Position numbers and translations under genes: made by a program. From Hyaloscypha bicolor E (taxonomy: Eukaryota; Ascomycota; Leotiomycetes; Helotiales; Hyaloscyphaceae), in NCBI RefSeq assembly GCF_002865645.1, contig NW_020194644.1, positions 283,546 to 347,545 of the forward strand: a DNA stretch of 64,000 nucleotides. The letters are read 5' to 3'. The notes under the pieces were generated by a model. The model worked only from the letters and a program-made list of their open reading frames with translations. It was not told the DNA's origin and ran no database searches. Below are positions 46,047 through 60,130 of this stretch, piece after piece. Positions within the stretch are counted from its first letter, which is position 1; each line of letters starts with the position of its first letter.

Positions 46047-49000
46047 TTAAAACATTTATTTATAGGTATATATTTATTATTAACTTTATTTTTAGGGAAA
46101 TACCAGAATTTATTTCTTTTAATAAATTACTTAAGTCGATTTCTGGTATATATTTTTCGGAATATAATACTATTAAATTCTTCTAGTATATAGTATTCTT
46201 TTAGTTAATCTATATACCTTACTTTATATAACCCAAGCTAGCGGTATAGTAGCTTTATATTTCTTAACTTATCTTAATCTATTAACTTAATATTATATAT
46301 AAGAACTAGATTTTTTTCGGAAATAGGCTTTAAATAAATCTGGTAGATAGTATTAAATTTTTTTTTTCTTTTAGTATTATTTATTCTTCTTTATTCTGGC
46401 TTCTTTAATATCTTTATCTCTTATTTATATTTGCTTTATATATATTTCCAGAAGTATTTCTCTATTATAGACTTTATTTTATTTAAGTATTCTTTAGATT
46501 AGAAAATATATTTTTATAAGTAATATAGCTTTCCTATTATAAATTATATAAAAAGAAATAAATTTAGTTAGTCTATATATAGTAACTTAATTAGTAAATA
46601 GAATATATAGTAGTAAATCTATTTAAGGCTTCTTTTTACTTATTATAAATATAATAAGTGTTTAAATAATTAGTTAATATTCTCTTTTAATTATATTATT
46701 TTCCTTAAAATTATAGGCCAAAATAATAATTCTATTAATTTCTAGCTTATTAAGTTCTTGAATTACTACTTCTTTAAATTCCGATTTGCTATCTATTTTA
46801 AGCTATTTAAATAAACTATATCTATAAATAATTTCTTTCTAAATAAACTTAGTAATCTTTTTACTAGTTAGGTTCTTTAAAGATCTAGCTTTAACCTATC
46901 CTAAAAAGTTATTTCTAGTAATAACTAACGAGTTATATTCTTTATAATCTAGTAGTTTAACTATATTAATTCTAAAGTAATAGAAAAGAAATATAGCTTT
47001 TATTAGATATAAAGCTTTTTTTTATTTTTTTTTACTTTTATACTAATAGATCTTATAAGTATTAATATACTTCCGTATATAGTTATAGTAAGCTTTCTAG
47101 TAATAGCGGCTAGTTACTAAATAAAAAGTACTCTCTCTTCCTATATATCTAATCTTATTATATAGCTCTTTAATAACGATTTTCCTTTACTTTTAATTAT
47201 TAATAATAAGCTAAAACGGGTATACTTTAGATATAACTCTCTATAATAACTAATCTTTTATATTATAATTTAAAGCTTCTTTACTTACCTTTTAAAACTC
47301 GGCTCTAGATATTTCTTCTAGTCTAGAAAGTATTATAAGATATTATATAATATTCTAGTAAAATAGTTAGATTATTAAGTAAAGTATAAAAGTTAGTATT
47401 ATTATCTACTATTTTACTAGATATTATATATAAAAGGCTATAGCCTTTACTATATAACTTTCGGATTTTATTATTTTTTAATATTATTAATTTGCTTTTA
47501 GATATAATAAGGCTTTAATTATTAATCTCTAGTAACTAGATATTATTATTCAAATATCTAATAAAGGTCTTAAAAGTCTGATTTCTTAAAATAATATTAT
47601 ATAATTAAACCGGAACTATTTTCTTTAACCGAACTTTCTATCTAATAGATATTATTCTAATAGTATTAAGCTTTATTACTAACTATTTATTAATATCCTT
47701 ATTATCTTTAGTATTGCCTTCTTACTATAGATATCTTAATAATTTATTAATAGTAATATATTTGGTTTCTTTAATATATTTAATTTTAAAGTCGAATAGT
47801 TAAATTTATACTAGCTAGTAAGTAACTAGAGCTCCAGAAAGATCTATAGCTGCTTTATTTAGCTATATAACAAGTATATTAGTATCTAGTTTAAGAATAA
47901 AGTAAACTTTATATAGCTAGAATTATACTTTCTATAAATACTTTATTAGCTTTCGGTATTCTCTTTTAGTAGTATTATATTTCTGTTTAGTATTATTTCA
48001 GATTTTAGACTTATACTATATAACTTTCTTTTTCCCTTTATTATTATATTAACTAAAAGTTCTGCCTTATTTATCTAGGCTAGTATCTACTACTAATATA
48101 ATTATTTCCTAATCTTCTAATAGATTATAGTATAACTTATAGAGTATTAAAGTAATAGTAAGCTTTTCTTAAAGAATTTATATAGCTTGCTTTTATTTAT
48201 TATTTCAGTTCTATATTATATCTTTTTTTATTAAGTAGTAAATAGATTTAGTAATAATTATAAAGCCTTTAATTTAAATATAGTAATAAATAATAATTCT
48301 AATAAATACTTTGCCTTTAGTTATACTATTATAATACTTTTATCTTAAGATTTTAGTAATTTCTAAGCTTAAAGGGCTTTTTCTAAGTATTCTATAAATA
48401 AAGCTAATAATAATTATACTATTATAATAGAACTATAATTTTTCTCTAATACTAGCTCTAGCTTATTTGACTTTATCTAAGGTTATATCTAGGTTTTAAA
48501 GGTATTCGAATATAAAACGCCGAATTTTAGGTAAAATAAGCTACTTATTATAGTCTATATAAAGTCCCTTAACTCTAATATTATTAATAAATAATATAGT
48601 AATTTTAGGAAATAGATTCTCTAGAATAATTATAATAACCTATATAAACTATATAATAGAATTAGTAGCTTCCTAAAATAATATAGTTATTCTTAATAGC
48701 CCTAGAAATATTATAAATATAGTTAAATCTCTATTATAAGTATCTAGTATAAATTAATTATATTTGGAAAAGAAATTAATTAGAGAGATATAAATATATT
48801 TAGTAAATTTCTCTGAGATTTTATTAGTAAATAGAGGTAGGTTAGTATCTTATAGGGTTATTAAATTTATCTTTATAGTAGTATTAATTAATTTATAAGT
48901 TCTAGTAATCTTTTTTATAACTAAGAACTATAGATTTTAGTAAAATCTATTATATTTCTTAAGAACTCTATAATCTAGATATTCTAATAGTATTTTTACT

Positions 49001-52000
49001 ATTACTAGTACTAGAGCTTTAGAATATAGGAAATTCTTCTCTTACTAGGCTTTATACTTAATAGTTTTAATTAGAATAAATAAGCTAATATCTTTATAGA
49101 TTTTTTCTATTTCTTTCTAATTAAATATAATTATATTTTCTTAATTAATTATTAATTCTTGAAATATAGCTAGTTTCTTTTCCTAGAGCTAGTCGCTAAT
49201 ATCTAATTATTTAAGGCATTCTAAAGTAAGTTATAAATCTCTTAAAATAGCTAATATTTTTAATAAAAGATAGTTTTTATATTTTCTAGTATATTTCTAT
49301 AGATATTCTCTAGCTTTAGATTTCTTAAACTAGTCCGGATATTTATTAGGGCCTTCTCTAGTTCTATTATTAGTATTTATTAGTTAAATCTTCTTATTCT
49401 TTATTTTATATATTTCTATAACTAGAAATAGATTATAGTTATTATCTTTTTCTTTAAAAGCTATAGCTATTTTCTCTAGTATTCTTTTTATCTAATCTCC
49501 GGAATTTATAACCTTTCTATTTAGCTTCTTTCTAGTTAGATATAGAGATTGCCTTTTCGTCCGGTATTTTAATATATCTTTCTTAAACTCCTATATATTT
49601 CTGAATTCTTTCTAGTTTTAAGTTCTATATTTCTTAGCTTTAGAAATATATTTCTTTATTATTAGAAGATACTATTTTATTTCTTCTTTAGAAATATTTT
49701 TATTTAATATTCTTTTTGCTTTTTTTTCTATTAAATCCGGAATTACTTTTAATAATATTCTAATTAGAGCCTTTTCTGTTTTAGTTTCCCCAAAAATATT
49801 ATTAATTTCCTAAACTTCTAAACCCAAAATAAAAAAATCTATAGGAAAGCCTAGTATCTTTCTATTTCCTCTAATATTACTACTAGTTATAATACTAGAC
49901 TCTATTTTTTCTTTTTATCTTTAGTTTTCTACTTTATATTATTTAATTTCTTAATTCTAAGAGCTTAATACTTTTAAACTATTACTTTTTTCTGTTTTCC
50001 GGCATTTTTTAAAAGTGAAATAATTATAATAATATAGGTATTCTAGTTATCTTTAGGGTTAGTAAACTTTTTATTTTATAAACTATTATTTTTATATATA
50101 ATATTTATCTTTATTTTTATTAAGAATAGTTAATTAAATAGGATCTTTAGAACTTCTTTAACTAGAAAGAATATATTTTTATATTCTACTTTATCTATAA
50201 CCTTAGCTTTAAGCTTTATTATTTCTATAAATTCAAATTTTGCTCTAGTAATAGTAGATATTTAATAATTTATAGTATTATATATTACTTTACTAATATT
50301 TCTAGAGATTTTTTTGGGAAAAATATTAATTTTAGCTCTAGTATTAATTATTTCTTTATATTTAATACTTTTTTGAGGTTCTTAAAGTATAAATCGGAGG
50401 TATAGAGATTATATAATATATTTATAAGCTAGTAATATCCGAATATTAATATTATTGCCTTTAAATTAAATAATTCTATTAGTATTAAATATCTGAGCTA
50501 GTATTTCTAATTCCTTAAATATTCTATCTATTATATAAGCTATAGCTACTAGTTCTATAGATCTCCTAATATATCTAACTATACTCGATATAATAGTATT
50601 TCCTATTTATAAAATAGTAAGATAGGATATATTATTTTTAATTTATTAGTTCTAAAGTATAATAGCTAGATCTGGTATTTTTAAGATATTAATAAGTATT
50701 CTTATTTCTTTCTAAGTTTTTAAAAGTAAAATAGTTACTTTTTTTAATAGCCTTATTAGAATATTATTAACTTTAGAAGTCCTATATTTATTATAATTAA
50801 GAATATACTAGATTTCTAAGTTATTTAGTTTATTTCCGGAAATATTAATATCTATATCCTTAGCTAGACTATTTCTTTATCTATTATTTCTTAAAGTAAT
50901 ATTCTTCTGGCCTCTTATATAGGGTAGCTTTTCTTTTACTTTAGCTTATTTTTAGAAAACCTCTTTAGCTATTTCTATCTTTTTTTTCTTTTTCCTTAAT
51001 AAGAAATCTATTATAGTATTAATAGAAATGCTATTTATAGCTAAATCTTAGTACTATTTATTAATTTCAGAACCTAAAGTATTAGTAATTCTAATATAAT
51101 TACTTCTAAGGCAAAGTAGCTATTTAGATTCCCTAGATATAACTTACTTGCTTCTATATATAGATTCCGATTAGCTAGTTCTCTTTTTTCTTTCTTGTCT
51201 AGTAAACTAGATATTCTCTATTAATCTCTAGATATTTTTGGGTCAAGTATTTAAATTATAATTAAATTCTTTTCCTCGAATTTAGGAAATAATTTAGTTA
51301 AATTACTAGTACTTACTAGTAAAGAAAAAGGAAATATTTTCTTCTTTAGGCTTAAATAGCTCTTTATACTATTTTCTATTAAATTAGTAAGTATATCTAT
51401 AATTTATAAGCTTTTCTATTAGTAAGTAATAGAACTAAGAAATATAAATATATTTTAGGTTAATATTATTATTCTTATTTCTATTATAATATTTATAGCA
51501 AATTTATTCTCTTGGTTCTAGATTTATACTATAGGCTATATTAACTTAAGTAATATTTTCTAATTATACTTAAAACTAATTTTTTTTAGAATATAGTTAT
51601 TTAGATCTTTTATTTATTCTAGCTTAATTACTATAACTATTATAATATTCTCTATATTCTCTATTATAACTTCTAGTATATTTTTCCTAAAAACTCGAAT
51701 TATATTTACTAGGCTATTAATACTATTATACTTGCTATAGTTAGCTAGGCTATATAAGTAGGCTATAAATATTCTCTCCAATTATAATAATAGCTATATT
51801 AAGTTATTTCTATAGGTTCTCTTAAGCTATAGTAATAATAGATAGTTTTTCCAGACTTTTTACTAGCTAGTTAATATTATCTTCTTTAAGTTTACTACTT
51901 TTAGTAAGTTTTATATAATTAGCTATAGGCTAGATTCTTTTCTTACTTATATCTATAGTAGCTTTAGGAAGTGTAATAGAAGGAACTAGTAAGAAATAAT

Positions 52001-53695
52001 TATTTTCTGATTTGGGAATTATATTATAAACTACTATATTCAAATATTCTTATCTAAATCTAGATATATCTGGGTTATTAGTAATATTAAAATAGTATTT
52101 CTTCGTTTTATATTAATAGAATATTATTACCTTCTTATATATCTTATTATATTTATAGATAGAAATATTTATAAACTTGAAGTTTATATCTTTAAAAATA
52201 TAATTTCTTACTAGAATAGATAATTCTCTTATAAATTCTCGATATTAAGTAATTTTATCTATTTCTTTCCTCTTTAGTAATTTCTTTAATATTTTATTAA
52301 ATATATTAATATAAGATTTAGAAGAGATTTCTTTATTCTAGGCTTATATAATAATCTAATTAAGAAAGTTATAGCTAATTTTAAGTATTTTCTAGTTATA
52401 TTCTCGTAATTCCTTTAATAAGGCCTTAAAGAACTTGGTTTTTTAGTAATTTTCTGAATTATTAGTATAATATTCCGGTATAGCCTTAATCTAATTCTTA
52501 TAAATAGGAGAAATATAATAAATAATTCTCTTTCTTTTAGTATTATTAGAAATATAATAGTTCTTATATATATTTATATATTATTTCAAAAATATAGAGA
52601 TATTATTTCCTTAAAACTATAGTATTTTAGAAGCTTTTATAAGTAATAGATTTAAATCTGGTATTAGTATATATTTATTCTTAGCTATATTAATCTTAAT
52701 AATTTCTTCTATAATTAATTATAAAGTTTCTATATCTGAGACTTCTACTAATAAGGTTTCTAAAGAGCTAACTTTCTATTTAAATATATCTTTTAGTTTA
52801 AAAACCGGAATTAGAGAGAAACTAGTTAATAATAATAGATATAGTTAGGGTTTAAGTTTTAGTATTAGTAATAATAAAGTAGTAGTTTTTCTAGTTTTAT
52901 TTCTATTACTTATACTTTCTTTTCTATTTCTTTAGCTTAATACTTATAGTATTTTTCCTTAATTTTACTAAACTAGATATATTTATTAATACTATTAAAG
53001 GTAATAATAAAAATAATTTTACTAATTTTACTAATTTTTCTGATTTTTCTAAATTTTCTTTTATTTTTCTATTTAGTATTTATTTCTTTCTCTAGAAGCT
53101 TCTCTAGTTTATTTATATAATTTCTTATTTCCGATTTCTTTTTAATTCTTATTTCTGATTTCTATTTATTATTTTACTTGAAATTAAAGGTATTTTCTCT
53201 TTTAGATATTTTTTCTAGACTTAAAAGTAAGCTTTTTTACTAAAACTAATATTTTCTTTATTCTGGTCTTTACTATAACTAAAAATAATATATAAATTAA
53301 TAATATAACTTTATTTCCGAGTACTAAAGTCTATTTCTAACTAAGATCTAACTTATACTATTTTAGTATAATATTTCTTATTTCATTTCCTCTACTTCTT
53401 TTTTTTTTATAATTAGCCTTTATTTCTATTACCTTTATATATTATACTAGTAATTATATCTTGCGGCTAACTTGTATTTAAGTTACTAGATATATCGGAA
53501 ATTAATATAAGATACTAAGATTAATACTTATATATCCTTAATATTTTAGTTTTAGGCTTAAGGTATTATAATAGCTCTTTTCTTCCCTAACTTGCTAAGC
53601 TAATAATTTGCCTTATAAATATCCCTCAGAACTTTATAAAAGTATTACCTTAATTATAAAGTTTCTATTCTCTTTATATTACTTATTATAAAATA

Positions 53696-53998
53696 TATAA
53701 GAGGGAAACTATAATAAGACAAAAACCTATATAAAGTATACTAGAGCGCAAAATATAACTTAATAGTAAAATAACAAATTAAAAGTATAAATAGTAAAAT
53801 ATAAATAGTATATAGTATATAAAAGCTTAATTAATTAAATACTTATAAAGGATTATTCTCTAAGTCTATAGAAAAACTAGCTTTTTTATATAATTTCCAT
53901 AAGTTATATATAAAAGGCTGCGGCCTTTACTATATAATCTAAACCTTAAAACCGCTAAAATAATATAATTTTTAATAAGTACGGCCTGCTATATTATA
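53696..53998 (-). repeat. Gypsy copy 2, 5' LTR
   Basis: 303 bp, from TATAAGAGGGAAACT to GCTATATTATA, followed by CTAG. It keeps the TAGAGCGCAAAA segment lost from its partner at 39,018-39,257. Confidence 0.9.
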
Positions 53999-54135
53999 CT
54001 AGCTACTAGTTAAGTTACTAATATAATACAAGATTATATAATTATTACCTATATTCTATTACTTTTAGTTACCTCTATATTATATAACTATATTATATAA
54101 TTATTAATAATTATAGCGATACTAATACTAGAATT
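53999..54135 (-). repeat. copia LTR, right part, split by Gypsy copy 2
   Basis: Continues the LTR interrupted at 39,017 (CTAGCTACTAGTTAAGTTAC, then ACAAGATTATATAAT). It runs to about ATACTAATACTAG, which has counterparts at 60,120-60,130 and 38,330. It serves as the 3' LTR of the copia body to its right. Confidence 0.7.
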
Positions 54136-55559
54136 TCTCTAAAAACGCGAAAAACAGAAAATAATACTTTTTTCTAATTATATATAAATTCCCCGATCCG
54201 GCCTAGTACCAGATTTCCTAAATACTCTATATATTTATATTACTTTTAAGGTTTTAGTTATATATTAAAGGCCGCGGCCTTTTATATATAACTTTTCCTC
54301 TTATAATATTTTCCTATTTTATATATCTATTTCCTACTTTATTTATATTTAATTTATTTCTCTATATCTAATTATATTATATTTATATTAATAAAGCACT
54401 TGAAAGTATTTAATAGCTTTAATTTTATTATAGAATTGGCAGAATTTAATTCTTCCTTGATTTATTTAACTTTTATAATCTCTTATTATTTATATATCTA
54501 ATAAAAGTATATTATATTAATTATTAGATATTTCTCTCGAGTAGTATCTAATTTAATAAGGCATTTATATAATAATTTCGAATTCGTATAGATAACTAGT
54601 AATAGTTCTATTTCTAATATTCTATTAATTATAGATTTGACTAAAGTGCCTGTATTAAAACTATAAATAATACTATAGAGTTTCGAAGCTAGAATACTTC
54701 TGGTAATTCTCTTATATTTAGTAGAAAACTAGTAAATAATATTAGTATATCTAGTTCTATTTACTAGAACTAGAATATATCCGATTTAGGAAAAGAGCTC
54801 TCTATTATTTATAAATAAAGCATTTATAAAAATGATTAAATATAAGAACTTCTTTACTAGCTTTACGAATTTTAGTTCTCTAGTAATATTCTTAATTTAC
54901 TATTAAATGCACTTATTAAGTGCCTTTATATTAGTTTCCGAGAGTTTAATAGCTTGAGTAATAATTAATAGGTTATATAAAGCTTCTAGTTAATAAACTA
55001 ATATAATATATACTTCTCTAGTATATTGGGTAATATATTAGTTCTTAATAGAGAGATTTTAATAAATAGTATTTCTATTACTTATAATAGTAGTATTTTT
55101 TATAGAAATAGTTTAGAGGTTTTTATACTAGTATTCTTATATAAGAGTAATTCTAGTAATATTTATATAAATAATATTTCTATTAAACTTGAGATTATAG
55201 TTAAAAATAAGGAATTCACGCTTCTTAGCTAAGAACTTAGCCTTATAAAGCTTTAGTTACTTTGCCTTTATAAAATTATTAGTTCTAATAAATAAGGTAT
55301 TATTAGTTTAAAGGCTAATAATTCTAAAGAATTACTTATTATAAAAGAGGCAAGAGTTATAAGTTAACTATTTTATAAAAAGCTTATTAATATAGTAGGA
55401 ATAATAAGTCTTGAACTAGTAATTTCTAGCTTCTGGTATATTATATAGTAGTTTTATAATCTTTAGAATAAAATTATTTTTTAGATTTAACTTTCTAATA
55501 AGCTTATAGAATAAGTTAATATAGAAATTATAATTAAGTAAGGTTATTAATTAGATATA

Positions 55560-55870
55560 AACTTGCGAGATATTATATAAATATAAATCCGTAATATCTA
55601 TTATTATAATAATAATATTAAGGATAATTCTTTAGCTAATATATTAAATAATAAGTAATTATATTAATACTATATATTTCTTACTATTATTATAGGCTTA
55701 GATAACTAGCCTTAATTTCTTAAGTTCTTTCTCTATATCCTTATTCTTAATCTTATTAATAAACTAGGAATTAAAGATATATATTTCTTTTAATACCTGA
55801 GATCTGAAAATAATCTGAAATATAATCTTTTTCAGAAAGCTAGTAACTTTAACTTAATAGAAATCCTTGT
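55560..55870 (-). pseudogene. copia reverse transcriptase relic
   Basis: On the minus strand one frame reads KKLRLVI, a stop, AYNNSKKYIVLI, then RIILNIIIIIIDITDLYLYNISQVYI. Fungal Ty1/copia RTs have K(S/A)RLVxQAYND...TQSPTIQRxSQR then LYLRDI(S/T)QAY at this place, so the match covers the N-terminal finger/palm region. Gln codons are stops and the catalytic-side Asp reads Asn (LYLYNI). Equivalent sequence is at about 60,800-61,100. Confidence 0.8.
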
Positions 55871-57839
55871 ATAATTTGTTATCTTATAGAAATACCGTAA
55901 TATCCGGGGTCTTATAAGAGTATTCTCTGCTATACTTTAGTGAAATAGCAGGAATAGTAAAAGGAATTATACCTGTATTATTTTTGGCCTTATTATTAGA
56001 TTCGGGAATAAGTTCAGGTTCGGGATTATTAGTAATAACCTTAATATCCCCTATATAAAAGGGTTTTATAGAGATTAAATAAAAAGTAGTATTACTATAT
56101 AATAGAGCTAGTATATAATTTTCCCTATTAATAGCTACTAGCTTATATAGTTTATTCTAATTACTAGATTAACTAGTATTTCTTTTATACTAAATAAAAA
56201 CATTTGAATTTAGAAATAGTTTATAGATATTAGTAATACTAGAACTATTTCGGGTATTTAAAGTATTCGTAATTTAATATCTAGCTTAAAGCTTCTGAAT
56301 TTATATTATTGCTTTCTTAAGTACTACTAATTACTATAATATAATAAGTAATAGGATATTATATTTAGTTATTCGAGGTAAAGTACTATAAATTAAAAGA
56401 ATTAGAATAATACTATTAGGTTCTATAAAGTTATTAATAGCTTTAAAAGCTATTTAAAATATAATATCTTTATTAATTCTATTAACTTTAGCTATAATAA
56501 TAAGATAGATATATTAGATTAGGCTATAATAGCGTTTTATAATTCTAATAGAGTTATAAGCTTTTATAGAAATAATCTTAACCTTAGTTCTTATAGTATT
56601 TATAAGCTAAGTAAACTTCTTACTAGTAAACTACTTTCTGGTATTTATTATAATCTAATTAGGAAGGCCTAAATAATTATTAATCTAGTATTACTTGAGT
56701 ATATCTCAGATATATATTATACTAATATTCTAGAGCTATTAGCTAGCTTAATATCAAGTGCCTTTATTAATAACGTGAAGTATAGGCTTACTAAAAATAT
56801 AGAAAATATTAATAATAATAAAGTAATTAAAGCTAATATTATTTCTTAGATTAAACTTGAATTATCCGAATAATTAGCTATATTTCTGGTATTACTTATA
56901 GTATTTTGTAAGGTACTTAAAAGCTTCTATATTAATATTATAGCCTGCTTATTCTAGTATATTTTAGAGTTTACTAATAAATAAATAACTAAAATAATAA
57001 TATAAATATTATAATTTAACCTCTATAAAAAAGTAGGAATTATAAATAAATAATTCGGAAATAAAGCCTTATAATATAGTATTCTAAAGCAGGAAAAAGT
57101 ATTTAAAACATTATATTATAGGTATATATTTTCTAGTAAAAGTAATAAAATAATTAGTAAGATTATTAAAGTAAATTCCTAGCTTGTTTATATTAGCTAA
57201 GCTAAGTAAAAATAAAGTTTTTAAAGGTATAATATAGAATTATACTTACCTAATTAGTATGCTTATTATTATAGATCTAATAGAAGATATAGATCTAATA
57301 CTAAACTAGATATTAACTTAACCTTTAATAATTTCATTAAGTTTAATATTATTATTAGTTTATTAGAAAGCTTGGAATTAGTTAGAACTAGTAATTAAGT
57401 ATCTAAAGGCTCTAGTATTAATTATAACTTTATAAAAGTAGTAAGTATTATATCTTAATATATTATTAATTATAAAAGTCTAGGCATTTTCTATTAAAGT
57501 TTTAATAGGCTTTAATATATGGTTTTTGCCTATTATCTAATATATAAAAGAAAGGGAAATAAGATTATTTATAAGAATATTAGCTATAGTTATTAGTAAA
57601 GCAGGAGTAGTAAAAATAGCTAAAAAGCTCTTAACTAAAATAAAATAGAAATCTGAATAATATTTCCTGTCTTTATTTGTTTTTACTAATAAAGCCTTAA
57701 AAGCATTATTTACTAGTTTATTCTTATTATTCTTATTATCTTTTTTGCCTTTAGCTTTAGTAATATACTATATATAAGTATTATTAAAGTATTTATTAAA
57801 GTTATAGGTATTTCGGGATCTAAACTAATAGATATTTTT

Positions 57840-57960
57840 ATTTCTAAATCGAGCCTTCTTAGCTTTTTATTTCTCTAGTATATACTTCTATAAGCAGTAT
57901 TCGGGTTTCTTATATATAAAACATAACTTCGGGATATAATTATTATAGTTATAGGGCTTG
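57840..57960 (-). pseudogene. copia gag zinc-knuckle relic
   Basis: The minus strand reads KLCFIYKKPEYCL, then KYILEK, then KAKKARFRNKN. This resembles the gag C-terminus of fungal copia elements, where CFxCGKxGC is followed by a basic (H/Y)T(x)EE(R)xKA segment. One of the Cys positions is changed. It fixes the element's polarity together with the RT relic. Confidence 0.6.
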
Positions 57961-59899
57961 GGGTAGTTATTACGGGTTCCGAAGTTATAGCTGGATTTAT
58001 ATTAATAATTTCCGGAGAAATAATAGTTTAGAGAATTCTAAGAGTAATATTATTAATTAGTAAAGAAGGTTTCGGAATTAGCTTATTATTTACTCTTATA
58101 TATAGCAATAGATAACTAAAGCTTATTAATAAGTTAGCCAAGATTTATAGAAGAGTCTAAGATTATATATTTATATATCCGGAAGCCTTAATAAGAGATA
58201 ATAATTTTATTATAGAGGAATTCGGTATTTTATAAGTTAAATATAAGACTATATTATAATTAATATAATTTATTAATTAGTAATTAAATAGTCTTAAATA
58301 TTATCTTTTTCGGGAATTTAGCTATTATAGAAGCTAATATAGTAGTATTTCATATATCTAAATTTCGATATTTGAATTCAGGGCCTTTAAAGAAGCTATA
58401 AATATTAATATAAGCCTTTTTATATATATATTAAGAGAGCTAGTTACTATAGAAGTAGCCTTGAGCTAGTTTCTTTAGTATAATAGAAAAAGCTCGCATT
58501 AGTGCCTTTTATAGAAGCTTTATATATTAGTAAATATTAAGGAAAATAGTGAGTTTATAATTAAAATTACTATTAGATCTATTATACTTTTGCTTTTTAG
58601 TATAGATCTTAGTAATTTCTCTAATAAGTCTTATAATTAAAGGAAATTAGAGATTATTTAAATATAGTTATAATAGTAGTAATAAGACTAGTAAGAGTAT
58701 ACTATTTGCTTCTAGAGCTTTTATACTAGTATATAAATCTAATAAAGATATAGAATATAGTAATAAAAAAGATAATAAAAAAAGTAATAGTATAGAAATA
58801 TTAAAGATAATAGGTTTTAGGTACTTATTTTTCGTAAAAATAATAAAGCCTAATAGAATTAGTTCCTTAATAAGATCTAGTCTAGCTACTAATATATTCT
58901 TATTTAATTATATATACTATATATTCTCCTTTATAATAGTATATAGAATATTTATAATAGTATTAGTATTACTATTCTATTATATAAATATACTACTATA
59001 CTAAAAAGTCTTATATAAGTATAATATCTCTAGGAGTTTAAACTTATTAAAGTTCCTTTAATAAGTAAAATCCTTAAAATTATATCTAAATAGCTTCTAA
59101 AGGTTATTATTAACTATTTTATAGAAAATATATTAAAATAGCTTAGTATTTAAGAACTTAGTTATCTTATTTACTCTAATAGAATTTAGGTTAATTTTAT
59201 ATCTCTATTTTCTTACTAATTTCTTATAATTATTATTATATATAAAATAATTAGATTAGATAAATCTAATAAAGAAATTATCTACTATAGTATATTTTAC
59301 TATTATGTTTTTTATAGGCTTATATCTAGTTTGAGGTATATTAGTTTATAAGAAGAATAGATTTATAAAGAGGAAAGTAGTTTATAATATAGGTATTTTA
59401 TAGAAGATATTATATTTAAGGTAAAAATTTTGTCTATAATAAGAAATTTAGGAAGTGAAATTTAAGAAATAAAATATTAAGATTTCGGGAGAACTTAATA
59501 GTTCTAAAGCTTAAGAGCCCCAGAAATTTAAAAGAAGGTAGTTTTTGAGAGAGTTTTATAGGAATTAAATAGAAATAAAATAAGATAATTAAATAGCTAA
59601 CTATTTTAGTACTTGGCAAGATTAAGTACTTCTCTTGCCTATATAACCAAATTATAGGTAATAGAACTAATAGATATTTCCTTCTTTAATATAATATAAT
59701 TAGACCTTAGTAAAATCAAGTGTTTTTCCTGCCTATATAACCGAATTATAAGTAATAGAATTAATAGTTATTTCCTCTTTAACTAGAATAATGGCTTTGC
59801 CTCTAAGTAACCGAATCTTAGGCAAGTATAGCTTAATTCTTTCTAATCTATATATATAAATAGATCTTGTTTTAATCTAAATATAAACTAATTAGTATT

Positions 59900-60130
59900 A
59901 GTTTACTAGAAATATATAGTACTATTATATAGTTATGAAATACTATTTATATAAGATTAGTAAAGTTATTATTTAGAAGTAAGAATTATAGTATTATAAT
60001 ATTAATATATAATTCCTAAATCTGCTAAGCCTAATAGAAACTAGCTACCGGTTAAGTTACTAATATAATACGAGGTTATATTATATAACTATATTATATA
60101 ACTATTAATAACTATAGCTATACTAATACT
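59900..60130 (-). repeat. copia-family LTR-like block, shared between two bodies
   Basis: Best-preserved LTR block: AGTTTACTAGAAATATATAG through AATAGAAACTAGCTACCGG and TTAAGTTACTAATA to ATACTAATACTAG. It lies directly between two copia bodies in the same orientation, acting as 5' LTR of the left one and 3' LTR of the right one. It provides the uninterrupted version of the Gypsy copy 2 target. Confidence 0.7.

Larger units (their letters stand above)
39018..53998 (-). mobile_element. 15-kb RIP-inactivated Ty3/Gypsy element, copy 2, nested
   Basis: Same family, orientation and internal order as 16,028-29,198. LTRs are 39,018-39,257 and 53,696-53,998. The target duplication is CTAG/ACTAG on both sides (39,013-39,017 and from 53,998/53,999). 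It is inserted in a copia LTR. RT (48,541-48,610, ILFINNIRVKGLYIDYN on the minus strand) and integrase (46,790-46,950) relics carry the same D-to-N type damage as copy 1. It is 1.8 kb longer than copy 1 because of a 1,944-bp tandem duplication (42,159-46,046). Its 3' LTR has lost about 62 bp. It appears more heavily mutated than copy 1. Non-functional. Confidence 0.9.
54136..59899 (-). mobile_element. RIP-inactivated Ty1/copia retrotransposon
   Basis: Minus orientation. Order from high to low coordinate: leader (59,260-59,899), gag with zinc-knuckle relic (57,840-57,960), then pol with the RT relic at 55,560-55,870, then a 700-bp non-coding block and the 3' LTR. All frames contain stops of the TAA/TAG type expected from RIP. 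A shorter, more heavily mutated sister follows at 60,131-63,908. Length between LTR blocks is about 5.7 kb, normal for copia. The plus-strand ORF of 68 codons at 55,026 is antisense and not a gene. Confidence 0.75.

Noticed and set aside
55026..55232. 68-codon plus-strand ORF in the AT-rich block
   Set aside because: It lies antisense in the copia body, is Asn/Ile/Ser-rich from composition, and its sister region at about 60,300 is not open.
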